A stretch of 5,494 nt of DNA from Gemmatimonadota bacterium (lineage in GTDB: Bacteria > Latescibacterota > UBA2968). The notes beneath the pieces were generated by a model. It was not told the origin of the DNA, did no database searches, and was given only the letters and a program-made list of their open reading frames with translations. Position 1 is the first letter of the stretch. Each line of letters starts with the position of its first letter. This document shows positions 1 through 5,494 of this stretch, piece after piece. A program made the position numbers and the translations under genes. The stretch covers positions 27,231 to 32,724 of the forward strand of contig PAXL01000044.1 of assembly GCA_002714465.1 (NCBI GenBank), given 5' to 3'.

Positions 1-651
1 CACCTCGCTCATTCCACAGACGAAACTGCCTCCGTGCTCGACGCGCACGCCGAAGCGGCAAACGGACGGTTCCGAGGTGTTCGGATGATCCTCAACCACC
101 ATCACGGCAACACAGATCTGACCTGGCCACAGGTCGAGCACGACCGATTCCTAGAGGATACTGTTTTCGCCGAGAGCATCGCCCTGCTGGGTGATCGCGG
201 TCTCTCCTTCGACCTCCAATGCAATCCACACCAGCTTCTGGATGCCGCCCGAACATTCTCGAGATACCCGAACACACCCGTAATTCTGGACCATCTGGGT
301 TCGTTCCACGATGAAGAGGATGATGCATACGAGGATATGTGGCGAGAAGGTATGCGGGCGCTCGCAGATCTAACCCACACGCACGTCAAGCTTTCGATGC
401 TCTACTTTGGCTCTAATGGATACCACAAGGATCCCGACAAGGAAGCCAAAGTCTGTGACCTCGTTCTGGAGACTGTCGAGACCTTCGGTGTCGACAGGTG
501 CATGTTCGCCACAAACTATCCGGTCGATCGAATGCAGGGAATCGACATCCCAACCTTGTATGGCCAGTACTACAAATGGACATCTCACTTGTCCTCGGAT
601 GCTCAGCGCGCGTTATTCCACGACACGGCATCCCGTGTATACCGAATGTGA
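1..651 (+). CDS. Amidohydrolase_2-family TIM-barrel hydrolase, 5'-truncated by the window edge
   Basis: The reading frame is open from base 1 and ends at TGA 649-651, so about 216 C-terminal residues of a roughly 300-residue protein are present. A GTG at 34 is in frame, but family homology appears to continue upstream of it, so it is not taken as the start. Family signatures in order: FRGVRMILNHH, then LSFDLQCNPHQL with its conserved His, then the strand PVILDHLG, a VKLSML strand, and FGVDRCMFATNYPVD near the C-terminus. This matches PF04909 metal-dependent hydrolases and lactonases, which act on lactones, carboxylic acids or related small molecules in the cytoplasm. The Asp that binds metal or acts as base in classical members (GSD-P) is Asn here (TNYP); this substitution recurs in a known subfamily (SNFP-type). 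It is the first visible gene of a tight co-directional cluster, so a hydrolytic step in the same pathway is inferred. The family call is firm; the substrate is unknown. Confidence 0.85.
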   Translation, partial: HLAHSTDETASVLDAHAEAANGRFRGVRMILNHHHGNTDLTWPQVEHDRFLEDTVFAESIALLGDRGLSFDLQCNPHQLLDAARTFSRYPNTPVILDHLGSFHDEEDDAYEDMWREGMRALADLTHTHVKLSMLYFGSNGYHKDPDKEAKVCDLVLETVETFGVDRCMFATNYPVDRMQGIDIPTLYGQYYKWTSHLSSDAQRALFHDTASRVYRM

Positions 652-672
652 TCTTTTGATCGTGGCTCAAAA

Positions 673-1662
673 ATGACGAAATCCCTCGACAACAGGCTGA
701 CAGACATACGCGAGAACCCGAACAGCGATGCGTTCATCATCGCCTACGCTGCGGATCCCGACATGTCTTGGGGCGTAGCCACTCTACCAACGGACACATC
801 GATCCAAGACTTCTGCGAGGGTCTGGCCGACCTGGTCGAACAGGCGAAGATCGACATCCTCCTAACATCGGTCTCCAGCATGGACATCCTTGCCCGGGAA
901 CGGCGCCTCTTCGATGACTCCCCGGTCACACCCGCTATACGGGCAAACGACACCACAGACCTCTGGGCAGCGCGCGGAAGCAGCTATAAGCAACACGCGT
1001 CTCGCCCTTTCGCAACCACAACACTCGACGAGGCCAGATATGGGACGCTCAATCCTGCGTCGGGGCAGGAACCGGACGTCAACCTCGGGCTCTACTCCGT
1101 CACCTTCAACAACGATCTCGACGCGGACTGGCTGAGTCTCGCGCGGTTCAAGACGTTTCGGGTAGAGGCGGGACAAAGCGGATTCCGGTATTTCCTCGAG
1201 GTCTTCAACCCGAACGTGTCTGACTGTGGCGTCCCAGAGAATCAGATTGGTGAATTCATCATCGACAATATCGCGCGTATGCTGGCCGGCATTCCTCGTG
1301 CTTCGAGACCCGAGTTCCTGAAGATCGCCTACAACGGCCCCGCTGCGATGGAAGCACTCGTCGGTTACGATCCCTCAGTCGTCGTCGGCATACTCGGTGG
1401 CGTCACCAGTACAACGTACGATGCCTACAAACTAATTCACGACGCCAAGAAACATGGCGCACGTGTCGCACTATTCGGCCGTCGCATTAAGGGAGCAGAA
1501 AACCCACGAGCTTTTACTGACACACTCAGAGAAGTGGCGGACGGGAACATCGGCCCGGAAGACGGTGTGAAAGCCTATCGGAGCGACCTCGAGAAGCTCG
1601 GCATCAAACCTGCACGCTCGTTCGAAGATGACATGGTCCTACTTACGCCGGGTCTGAAGTAG
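673..1662 (+). CDS. DeoC/LacD-like class I aldolase-fold protein (uncharacterised family)
   Basis: This 329-residue protein starts at ATG 673, 21 bases after the preceding stop. No good Shine-Dalgarno lies upstream (the leader reads cgtggctcaaaa), so translation may be coupled to the upstream gene. The C-terminal half is the informative part. EFLKIAYNGPAAMEAL (about residues 214-228) carries Lys217, the candidate Schiff-base lysine. VVVGILGGVTSTTYDAYKL (about 236-254) and the strand ARVALFGRRI (263-272) follow, then a helical tail ending in KAYRSDLEKLGIKP. This order resembles the barrel-end strands and phosphate-binding loops of DeoC/LacD-type class I aldolases, annotated in some bacteria as metal-independent aldolases. 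The N-terminal third (DAFIIAYAADPDMSWGVATLP) is less familiar. No signal peptide or membrane segment is seen, so it is cytosolic. An aldol cleavage or condensation step in the cluster's pathway is inferred. The fold assignment is likely; the reaction is unproven. Confidence 0.7.
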   Translation: MTKSLDNRLTDIRENPNSDAFIIAYAADPDMSWGVATLPTDTSIQDFCEGLADLVEQAKIDILLTSVSSMDILARERRLFDDSPVTPAIRANDTTDLWAARGSSYKQHASRPFATTTLDEARYGTLNPASGQEPDVNLGLYSVTFNNDLDADWLSLARFKTFRVEAGQSGFRYFLEVFNPNVSDCGVPENQIGEFIIDNIARMLAGIPRASRPEFLKIAYNGPAAMEALVGYDPSVVVGILGGVTSTTYDAYKLIHDAKKHGARVALFGRRIKGAENPRAFTDTLREVADGNIGPEDGVKAYRSDLEKLGIKPARSFEDDMVLLTPGLK

Positions 1663-1688
1663 CCCCGCCCCCAACAAGCGCTAAGCGG

Positions 1689-2480
1689 ATGAAATTTCAC
1701 ATGGCAGAACAGGTCGTAATTTTTTTGGTCGACGGCATGCGACCTGACGGACTTCAGCAGGCGGACTCACCTAATGTGGACCGCCTTATCGCGTCAGGGC
1801 GCTCGTGTATGACTGCTCGAACCGTCATGCCCTCCATGACATTGCCCTGCCACATGTCGCTTTTCCACAGCGTAGAACCCGACCGACATGGGATCACGAC
1901 AAACACGTGGATGCCCCAGGTTCGCCCGATACCCGGTCTAATCGATGTGCTTCACTCGGCCGGTAAGCACACGGCGGCGTTCTACAACTGGGAAGAGCTC
2001 CGTGATCTGTCGAGACCGGGCAGTCTCGATCACGCCTACTTCTCGAATACGTCAGGAGACCTAAGCGGTCAGGGAGATCAAGAGGTAGCTGCAGCTGCAG
2101 CCCGATACTTCGATGATCGAAAACCCGAGTTTGGCTTCGTCTATCTGGGGGCAACTGACGAGACGGGACACGCACACGGCTGGATGTCGAGCGAGTATAT
2201 CGCTGCGATCGGAAATGCGGACCGATGTATCGGTCAGGTCGTGGACACGATGCTCGAGGGTGGCGTTGCGATCGTTATGGCCGACCACGGAGGGCACCTC
2301 AAGACGCACGGAACCGAGTCGGACGACGACATGAACATCCCTTTAGTCATCTCGAAAATCGGCTCCGAGAATCTCGGGTCGATCGCGAAAGTCGGCATCA
2401 TCGATGTCGCACCGACCGTAGTCCAGCTTCTTGGTGTCGACGCACCCGCCGCCTGGGTCGGGTCACCGATCGAATTGTAG
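1689..2480 (+). CDS. Compact cytosolic alkaline-phosphatase-superfamily phosphodiesterase (NPP-like)
   Basis: This 263-residue protein belongs to the type I phosphodiesterase/nucleotide pyrophosphatase group of the alkaline phosphatase superfamily, whose members hydrolyse phosphate esters, diesters or phosphonates with two metal ions. The full metal-site pattern can be read: Asp15 in VDGMRPDG, nucleophile Thr51 in PSMTLPCHMS, the EPDRHGI motif after it, Asp157 and His161 in DETGHAHG, Asp199 and His200 in ADHGGH, and His207 in KTHGT. It is shorter than typical NPP enzymes (about 400 residues) and has no signal peptide, so it is a minimal cytosolic catalytic core. Start choice: ATG 1689 is used, but ATG 1701 (MAEQVVIFLVDG) is equally plausible, with ggatga about 8 bases upstream. 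It lies 26 bases after the aldolase-like gene and 13 bases before the dehydrogenase, within one operon. The superfamily is certain; the substrate is not determined. Confidence 0.88.
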   Translation: MKFHMAEQVVIFLVDGMRPDGLQQADSPNVDRLIASGRSCMTARTVMPSMTLPCHMSLFHSVEPDRHGITTNTWMPQVRPIPGLIDVLHSAGKHTAAFYNWEELRDLSRPGSLDHAYFSNTSGDLSGQGDQEVAAAAARYFDDRKPEFGFVYLGATDETGHAHGWMSSEYIAAIGNADRCIGQVVDTMLEGGVAIVMADHGGHLKTHGTESDDDMNIPLVISKIGSENLGSIAKVGIIDVAPTVVQLLGVDAPAAWVGSPIEL

Positions 2481-2483
2481 ATC

Positions 2484-2490
2484 AGGAGGA
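2484..2490 (+). promoter_or_regulatory. Strong Shine-Dalgarno that fixes the dehydrogenase start
   Basis: AGGAGGA sits 3-4 bases before ATG 2494 and just after the stop of the phosphodiesterase gene. It is the best ribosome-binding site in the window. It decides that the dehydrogenase starts at 2494 and not at the in-frame GTG at 2431, which would overlap the upstream gene. Confidence 0.85.
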
Positions 2491-2493
2491 CAC

Positions 2494-3546
2494 ATGCCCA
2501 ATTTCACCGAAGCAGAAATCGTTGCTGCGACGTCGAAGATTATCAAAGCAGCCGGTACATCCGCCGAGAACTCTCGTCTCGTCTCCAAGCTTCTTGCCGA
2601 GGCGAACGCGACCGGACACGACTCACACGGTGTCATCCGTATCCCTCAATATCTCGACTCGGTCGAGAACGGTGATATCGTCACTGACGCGGAGGTGACA
2701 ACGGTCGTTGAGAACCCGATCACGGCAATCGTCGACGGGAACTGGGGTTTCGGTCAGGTTACCATGACACGTGCCGTCGAAGTAGGTCTCGAGAAGGCCA
2801 GGAAGAATGGACTTGCCGCAGTTGCGGTACGTCAGGCCAACCACATCGGACGCCTCGGCAGCTATGTCGATCACATCGCGCAGGAAGGGATGATCGGTCT
2901 GCTGTTCGTCAATGCAGTCGGCACGCCCGGATACCGTATGGCGCCTTGGGGGGGTACGGAGCCTCGTTTGGTAACGGATCCGGTCGCCTTCGGCATCCCC
3001 CACTCCTCCGGCTTATCAATCGTAATGGACATGACAACGACCGTCGTGGCCGAAGGGAAGGTCCGTGTCAAACGGAACAGAGAGGAATCGACACCCGATG
3101 GCTGGCTGCTCGACGCGGATGGGAAACCGACAAACGACCCGAACAAACTCTATGCCGAGCCTCCCGGAAGCATCCTACCGCTGGGTGGCATGACCGCCGG
3201 TCACAAGGGCTACGGTCTGAACGTCGCGATCGAGCTCCTCGCTGGTGTCCTGAGTGGAAATGGATGCATCGGGAAGGACCAACGACTTAGCAACGGCGTC
3301 ATGATGATCATCCTGGATATAGCCCAATTCCTTACAATAGAAGAGTTCTACAAGGAATCAGACACCTTCATCGCCCACGTCAAATCCTCACCTCCCGCTG
3401 AAGGATTCGATGAGATTCTGCTGCCGGGCGAGATCGAGGCCAAGGTCCGGGCTCAGCGCGAGAAAGACGGCATCTTCATCGAGGACGAGACTTGGGGACA
3501 GATCTGTGACTGGAGCAAGAAGCTCAGTGTCAACCTCAAATCCTAG
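2494..3546 (+). CDS. Ldh-family (malate/L-lactate type) NAD(P)-dependent oxidoreductase
   Basis: This 350-residue protein is full length for the PF02615 family, which includes sulfolactate, ureidoglycolate, malate and 2,3-diketo-L-gulonate dehydrogenases; these reversibly oxidise a 2-hydroxy acid to a 2-keto acid with NAD(P). Visible signatures are GHDSHGV (residues 41-47, with the conserved catalytic-region His), AVRQANHIGRLG with His117, the nucleotide-binding GGTEPRLVTDPVAFGIP (153-169), IVMDMTTTVVAEGKV (176-190), PDGWLLDADGKPTNDP (201-216) and GHKGYGLNVAIELLAGVLSG (236-255). The usual TNP is TDP here and the usual SxVARGK is TTVVAEGK, which are minor changes. No export signal is seen. The start is set by the AGGAGG site. 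It is the last intact gene of the left cluster, 13 bases after the phosphodiesterase. A 2-hydroxy-acid oxidation step feeding the aldolase-like protein is inferred. The family is certain; the specific substrate is not predictable. Confidence 0.93.
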   Translation: MPNFTEAEIVAATSKIIKAAGTSAENSRLVSKLLAEANATGHDSHGVIRIPQYLDSVENGDIVTDAEVTTVVENPITAIVDGNWGFGQVTMTRAVEVGLEKARKNGLAAVAVRQANHIGRLGSYVDHIAQEGMIGLLFVNAVGTPGYRMAPWGGTEPRLVTDPVAFGIPHSSGLSIVMDMTTTVVAEGKVRVKRNREESTPDGWLLDADGKPTNDPNKLYAEPPGSILPLGGMTAGHKGYGLNVAIELLAGVLSGNGCIGKDQRLSNGVMMIILDIAQFLTIEEFYKESDTFIAHVKSSPPAEGFDEILLPGEIEAKVRAQREKDGIFIEDETWGQICDWSKKLSVNLKS

Positions 3547-3559
3547 TCCTGAGACGACA

Positions 3560-3600
3560 CAGAAGTGCAACCCTTCTGCATCGATATCGTTTCTGAAGGG
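3560..3600 (+). other. Weak, mutually exclusive stem-loops after the dehydrogenase
   Basis: CAGAAG (3560-3565) can pair with CTTCTG (3573-3578) across a 7-base loop, starting 14 bases after the dehydrogenase stop. CCCTTC (3571-3576) can instead pair with GAAGGG (3595-3600). The two stems share bases, so only one can form. Neither is followed by a T-run, so this is not a convincing rho-independent terminator. The second stem lies inside the CidA/LrgA-like reading frame. Chance pairing is a real possibility. Confidence 0.25.
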
Positions 3601-3871
3601 GGTCATGATACTCGTCGTCTACCATCTGATCGGCCAGATCGATTTCGATCTCCTGGCGATTCCGGTACCCAGCCCAGTTCTGGGCACGCTGCTCCTCTTC
3701 CTGACCCCGCTCGTCCTCTGCTCCCAGCCCGACTCTCTGGACGAGGCATCAACATCGCTCCTCAGCCAGCTGTCCCTGCAGAGAGAAGTCGCATTGGGGC
3801 TCACTACCCTCGGCATCAATACGGCCTGTGCACCCAAGCTAGCTAGCAGATGGGCGCTTTCTCCAACCTAG
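3584..3871 (+). pseudogene. Decayed CidA/LrgA-family holin-like membrane protein gene
   Basis: One frame here reads SFLKGVMILVVYHLIGQ, then LLAIPVPSPVLGTLLLFL, then PDSLDEASTSLLSQLSL. This follows the order of CidA/LrgA proteins: a first membrane helix ending in QLIGE, the P-P-GPVLGMLLLFL signature, a short PESLD-A-S-LL amphipathic stretch, and the start of LSLLFVPAGVG. These small inner-membrane proteins modulate holin-like murein hydrolase export or metabolite efflux, usually beside LrgB/CidB. Signs of decay: the signature Gly is Ser (PVPSPV), the LFVPAGVG core reads QREVALG, and the frame stops at 3869-3871 before the final helix. The expected start codon appears to be ATA (3584), and the first ATG (3605) lies inside the first helix. 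No lrgB-like partner follows. A weak C-terminal echo (DVVLSALTKTLIKP) is in another frame at 3873-3914. Third codon positions remain G/C-rich, so decay may be recent. A short functional gene from ATG 3605 (88 residues) cannot be excluded. Confidence 0.55.
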
Positions 3872-3881
3872 CGATGTAGTC

Positions 3882-3910
3882 TTGTCAGCTCTCACGAAGA
3901 CATTGATAAA
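3882..3910 (+). promoter_or_regulatory. Candidate sigma70 promoter ahead of the alpha/beta hydrolase gene
   Basis: TTGTCA (3882-3887, 5 of 6 to the -35 consensus) is separated by exactly 17 bases from GATAAA (3905-3910, 4 of 6 to the -10 consensus). Transcription would begin near 3917, about 35 bases upstream of ATG 3952. The site is in the only gap larger than 30 bases within the first 5 kb, where a separate promoter for the downstream gene would be expected. It is a match by eye only; the boxes are imperfect. Confidence 0.35.
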
Positions 3911-3935
3911 GCCGTAGCTCGTAATCTTCGTGAGA
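3890..3935. repeat. 11-bp perfect inverted repeat with 24-base loop upstream of the alpha/beta hydrolase gene
   Basis: TCTCACGAAGA (3890-3900) is exactly complementary to TCTTCGTGAGA (3925-3935). With a two-base bulge the pairing continues through AGC/GCT (3887-3889 with 3938-3940). The arm centres are 35 bp apart, a little over three helical turns, and the repeat overlaps the candidate promoter. Two readings are possible: a dyad operator bound by a dimeric or tetrameric regulator, or an RNA hairpin in transcripts reading through from the left cluster. No T-run follows, so it is not a typical terminator. The repeat is seen directly; its role is inferred. Confidence 0.6.
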
Positions 3936-3951
3936 TAGCTCTGAGACCCCA

Positions 3952-5091
3952 ATGGCCTCGAATACAGACCTACAAAAAAGGCTGACAAATCTGCTCGGGA
4001 TTCCTGCGCAACGGTGTGATCTGGCTCCCGAGTCACGTGGGCAAATTCAGCGAGATGGCGTCGTCGTCGAGAGATGGATCTGGACAGCCGAACCCGGATC
4101 ACGCGTCCCCTCTATACTCTACAGACCCGCAGTGGTTCAGAAACCCGGTCCTGCCGTCGTGATAACCTGTGGTCACGGCGAAAGCAAGAGTCAGTGGTCG
4201 CTCACCTACATAGGACAGACCTACGCGCGTCTGGGTCTGGCCTGTCTCGTTCTCGACCCAATTGGCGAAGAGGAACGGCATATCGAAGGCGGGCTGGGAA
4301 CGCGTGCACACGACCCGGAACCGGTTCACGACCATTCGGACGGCTGCGGTCGCCTGATCATGGGAAAGCTCGTGTTCGACACGATGCGCGGGATAGACTT
4401 CCTGCTGACTCGCAAGGACATCGACGCCAGCAGGATCGGTGTTGCGGGCAACTCGCTCGGAGGGGCGAAGGCGACGTGGATGCTAGCGCTTGACTCACGC
4501 CTTCGGATGGGTCTTGTGTGCGGATGGGGATACAGCGATCACCTCACGGTTCACGGAAAGTTCTGTACTCGAATCCCGAACATCCGGATGCGCGAGATCT
4601 GCGACTGGCAAGAGCTCATCATGCTGGCCGCCCCTGAGTGTGCGATCCTTGTCCTCAACGGGGACAATGACCCAATCATCGATGACGACAAGACTGGAAC
4701 TGTGTGGCAGGACACGCGTCAGCTGATCGAGGCCGTTCGTCCGAAGTTTGGTGACGGTAATGTCGACTACTGGTTCGAAAGCGGAGTCGGACACAGACCC
4801 TACCACGGTCACAAGGTCGCCCTCGAATGGATACACAAGCACCTCGGAACCCCTGAAGTGTCCCTCGATGAGATTCGAGCTCTCCCCGAGCTCAAGGCGG
4901 GCGAGTGGTGCGACCGGCACGGGATCACGCTCGAAAAATTATATGGCGTCCCCATCCATCAACGAGGAGCAAACCTTCCCGATCTTGATCTTCGCCCGAT
5001 TCCAAAAGAAGATCTCGCCTGCCTTGATCGTGGTGAAGTGGGCGATCCCCAATATACAATCGAAGGATGGCTGGATTCGCTTGAGATGTAA
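3952..5091 (+). CDS. Acetyl-xylan-esterase/dienelactone-hydrolase-like alpha/beta hydrolase
   Basis: This 379-residue protein has an alpha/beta hydrolase fold. ATG 3952 is the first start codon after an in-frame stop at 3931-3933, so the start is firm, although the Shine-Dalgarno is poor (ctctgagacccca). Motifs in order: PAVVITCGHGESKS with the oxyanion-hole-like GHG (74-76), ARLGLACLVLDPIGEEER (92-109), IGVAGNSLGGAKATW with nucleophile Ser168 (G-N-S-L-G), AILVLNGDNDPIID with acid Asp240 (or Asp238), and GVGHRPY with His281. An extra C-terminal segment of about 80 residues follows the triad. No signal peptide is visible, so it is probably a cytosolic carboxylesterase or lactonase acting on a small acid or acylated sugar rather than on polymeric xylan. 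The AXE1/DLH superfamily call is confident. Its link to the left cluster is only positional, as it is separated by about 400 bases and probably has its own promoter. Confidence 0.88.
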   Translation: MASNTDLQKRLTNLLGIPAQRCDLAPESRGQIQRDGVVVERWIWTAEPGSRVPSILYRPAVVQKPGPAVVITCGHGESKSQWSLTYIGQTYARLGLACLVLDPIGEEERHIEGGLGTRAHDPEPVHDHSDGCGRLIMGKLVFDTMRGIDFLLTRKDIDASRIGVAGNSLGGAKATWMLALDSRLRMGLVCGWGYSDHLTVHGKFCTRIPNIRMREICDWQELIMLAAPECAILVLNGDNDPIIDDDKTGTVWQDTRQLIEAVRPKFGDGNVDYWFESGVGHRPYHGHKVALEWIHKHLGTPEVSLDEIRALPELKAGEWCDRHGITLEKLYGVPIHQRGANLPDLDLRPIPKEDLACLDRGEVGDPQYTIEGWLDSLEM

Positions 5092-5378
5092 TATTCGTTC
5101 TACAGAACACTCCGTCACTGCGCAGAGCACAGCCGCGAGGTACGATTCTATGGATATTGAAGGATACTTTCGTCCCAGTTGCCCTCGCATTAGGTTTTAA
5201 ACTGTCACGCGCCCCTGACCGACCAGGGACTGAACAGGGGAATTACGGTTGCCGGAAGATATCAGAATCATAAAGACCGTGTGTGTGTCCCCGAAGACCA
5301 CACTACATTTGCGCGCTTGCGCTTTAACCTCGCACGCATCCTGACTGATCGTCTTGTTCGTAGTGAGCGAGAGGAACC
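5092..5378. other. Intergenic region, no intact gene seen
   Basis: No reading frame here shows a recognisable family. One frame (5091-5273) stays open and contains a hydrophobic stretch, KDTFVPVALALGFKL, but it has no start codon with a ribosome-binding site and is probably fortuitous or a small remnant. Other content is a short GT repeat (gtgtgtgtgt, about 5279-5289), the small inverted repeat listed separately, and a GC-rich patch (gcgcgcttgcgc, about 5310-5321). No convincing terminator (stem plus T-run) follows the hydrolase gene, and no clear promoter precedes the next gene. Confidence 0.6.
5212..5240. repeat. Small GC-rich inverted repeat (weak)
   Basis: CCCCTG (5212-5217) pairs with CAGGGG (5235-5240) across 17 bases. 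A competing shorter stem uses CCCTG (5213-5217) and CAGGG (5224-5228) with a 6-base loop. It lies about 120 bases after the hydrolase stop, and aatt rather than a T-run follows it. It could be a weak rho-independent-like hairpin for the upstream transcript, or chance. Confidence 0.25.
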
Positions 5379-5494
5379 TTGATCCGACACCCATACCGTT
5401 TTTTCATAGTTGCCGCCTTCTTGCTGCTCCCTGTCAGTGATGCACCAGCTGACAACTTAGAGCTTGAGAAGAAGGGCTATGTGGTTCTGGCCGC
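5379..5494 (+). CDS. Start of an exported protein, 3'-truncated by the window edge
   Basis: Thirty-eight complete codons are visible before the window ends. The start is inferred to be TTG 5379: an in-frame stop lies at 5364-5366, no ATG or GTG start follows before the hydrophobic core, and gagagga lies 3-4 bases upstream as a Shine-Dalgarno. The N-terminus is a typical Sec signal peptide: a basic region (IRHPYR), a hydrophobic core (FFIVAAFLLLPV), and a likely cleavage after A-P-A at about residue 24. The mature part begins DNLELEKKGYVVLAA. It is therefore a periplasmic, secreted or envelope protein. The family cannot be named from 15 mature residues. It starts 288 bases after the hydrolase gene, so it probably belongs to a separate transcription unit. 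Confidence 0.6.
   Translation, partial: MIRHPYRFFIVAAFLLLPVSDAPADNLELEKKGYVVLA

Noticed and set aside
650..661. GATC-TTTT-GATC symmetry at the end of the amidohydrolase gene
   Set aside because: Arms are only four bases and straddle the stop; too short for a terminator or operator.
2086..2100. Palindromic GCTGCAGCTGCAGC run
   Set aside because: It lies within the phosphodiesterase coding sequence and is explained by a run of alanine codons.
2431..2493. In-frame GTG extension of the dehydrogenase upstream of ATG 2494
   Set aside because: It overlaps the phosphodiesterase gene, adds residues foreign to the family, and the AGGAGG site sits directly before ATG 2494.
3410..3604. Upstream extension of the CidA/LrgA-like frame into the dehydrogenase gene
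   Set aside because: The residues before about 3584 are an out-of-frame shadow of the dehydrogenase, with no membrane-protein character.
3839..4102. 87-codon minus-strand open frame across the inverted repeat
   Set aside because: No family resemblance, and it overlaps the well-supported start of the alpha/beta hydrolase.
5091..5273. Open frame with KDTFVPVALALGFKL in the intergenic region
   Set aside because: No start codon with a ribosome-binding site and no family I can name; kept only as a comment in the intergenic entry.
1..5494. CRISPR array, tRNA, rRNA, transposase or long direct repeats
   Set aside because: Looked for by eye on both strands; no regularly spaced repeats, clover-leaf pattern or transposase motif was seen.

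Overview
The window is a compact bacterial segment with a moderately high G+C content (mid-50s per cent by eye). All supported genes lie on the + strand. Short intergenic gaps, a Shine-Dalgarno site (AGGAGG) before one gene, and families common in free-living heterotrophs suggest a Gram-negative bacterium, possibly an uncultured environmental one. The sequence alone does not fix the taxon.

Left part (1-3546): four co-directional genes with gaps of 13 to 26 bases, most simply one catabolic operon. They are the C-terminal two thirds of an amidohydrolase_2-family TIM-barrel hydrolase (1-651), a DeoC/LacD-like class I aldolase-fold protein (673-1662), a small cytosolic alkaline-phosphatase-superfamily phosphodiesterase with an apparently complete two-metal site (1689-2480), and an NAD(P)-dependent Ldh/malate-lactate type oxidoreductase (2494-3546). 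Hydrolase, dehydrogenase and aldolase together look like a pathway that opens, oxidises and cleaves a small hydroxy or keto acid, with a phosphate or phosphonate ester step. The substrate cannot be read from the sequence.

Middle (3547-3951): about 400 bases without an intact gene. They hold what looks like a decayed CidA/LrgA-family (holin-like) membrane protein gene. It keeps the family's membrane-segment signature but has no ATG at the expected start and ends early. It is followed by an 11-bp near-perfect inverted repeat that overlaps a plausible sigma70-type promoter just ahead of the next gene.

Right part (3952-5494): an acetyl-xylan-esterase/dienelactone-hydrolase-like alpha/beta hydrolase with a readable Ser-Asp-His triad (3952-5091), then a 287-base non-coding stretch with only weak hairpins. 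The last 116 bases begin an exported protein that starts with TTG and a signal peptide and runs off the window.
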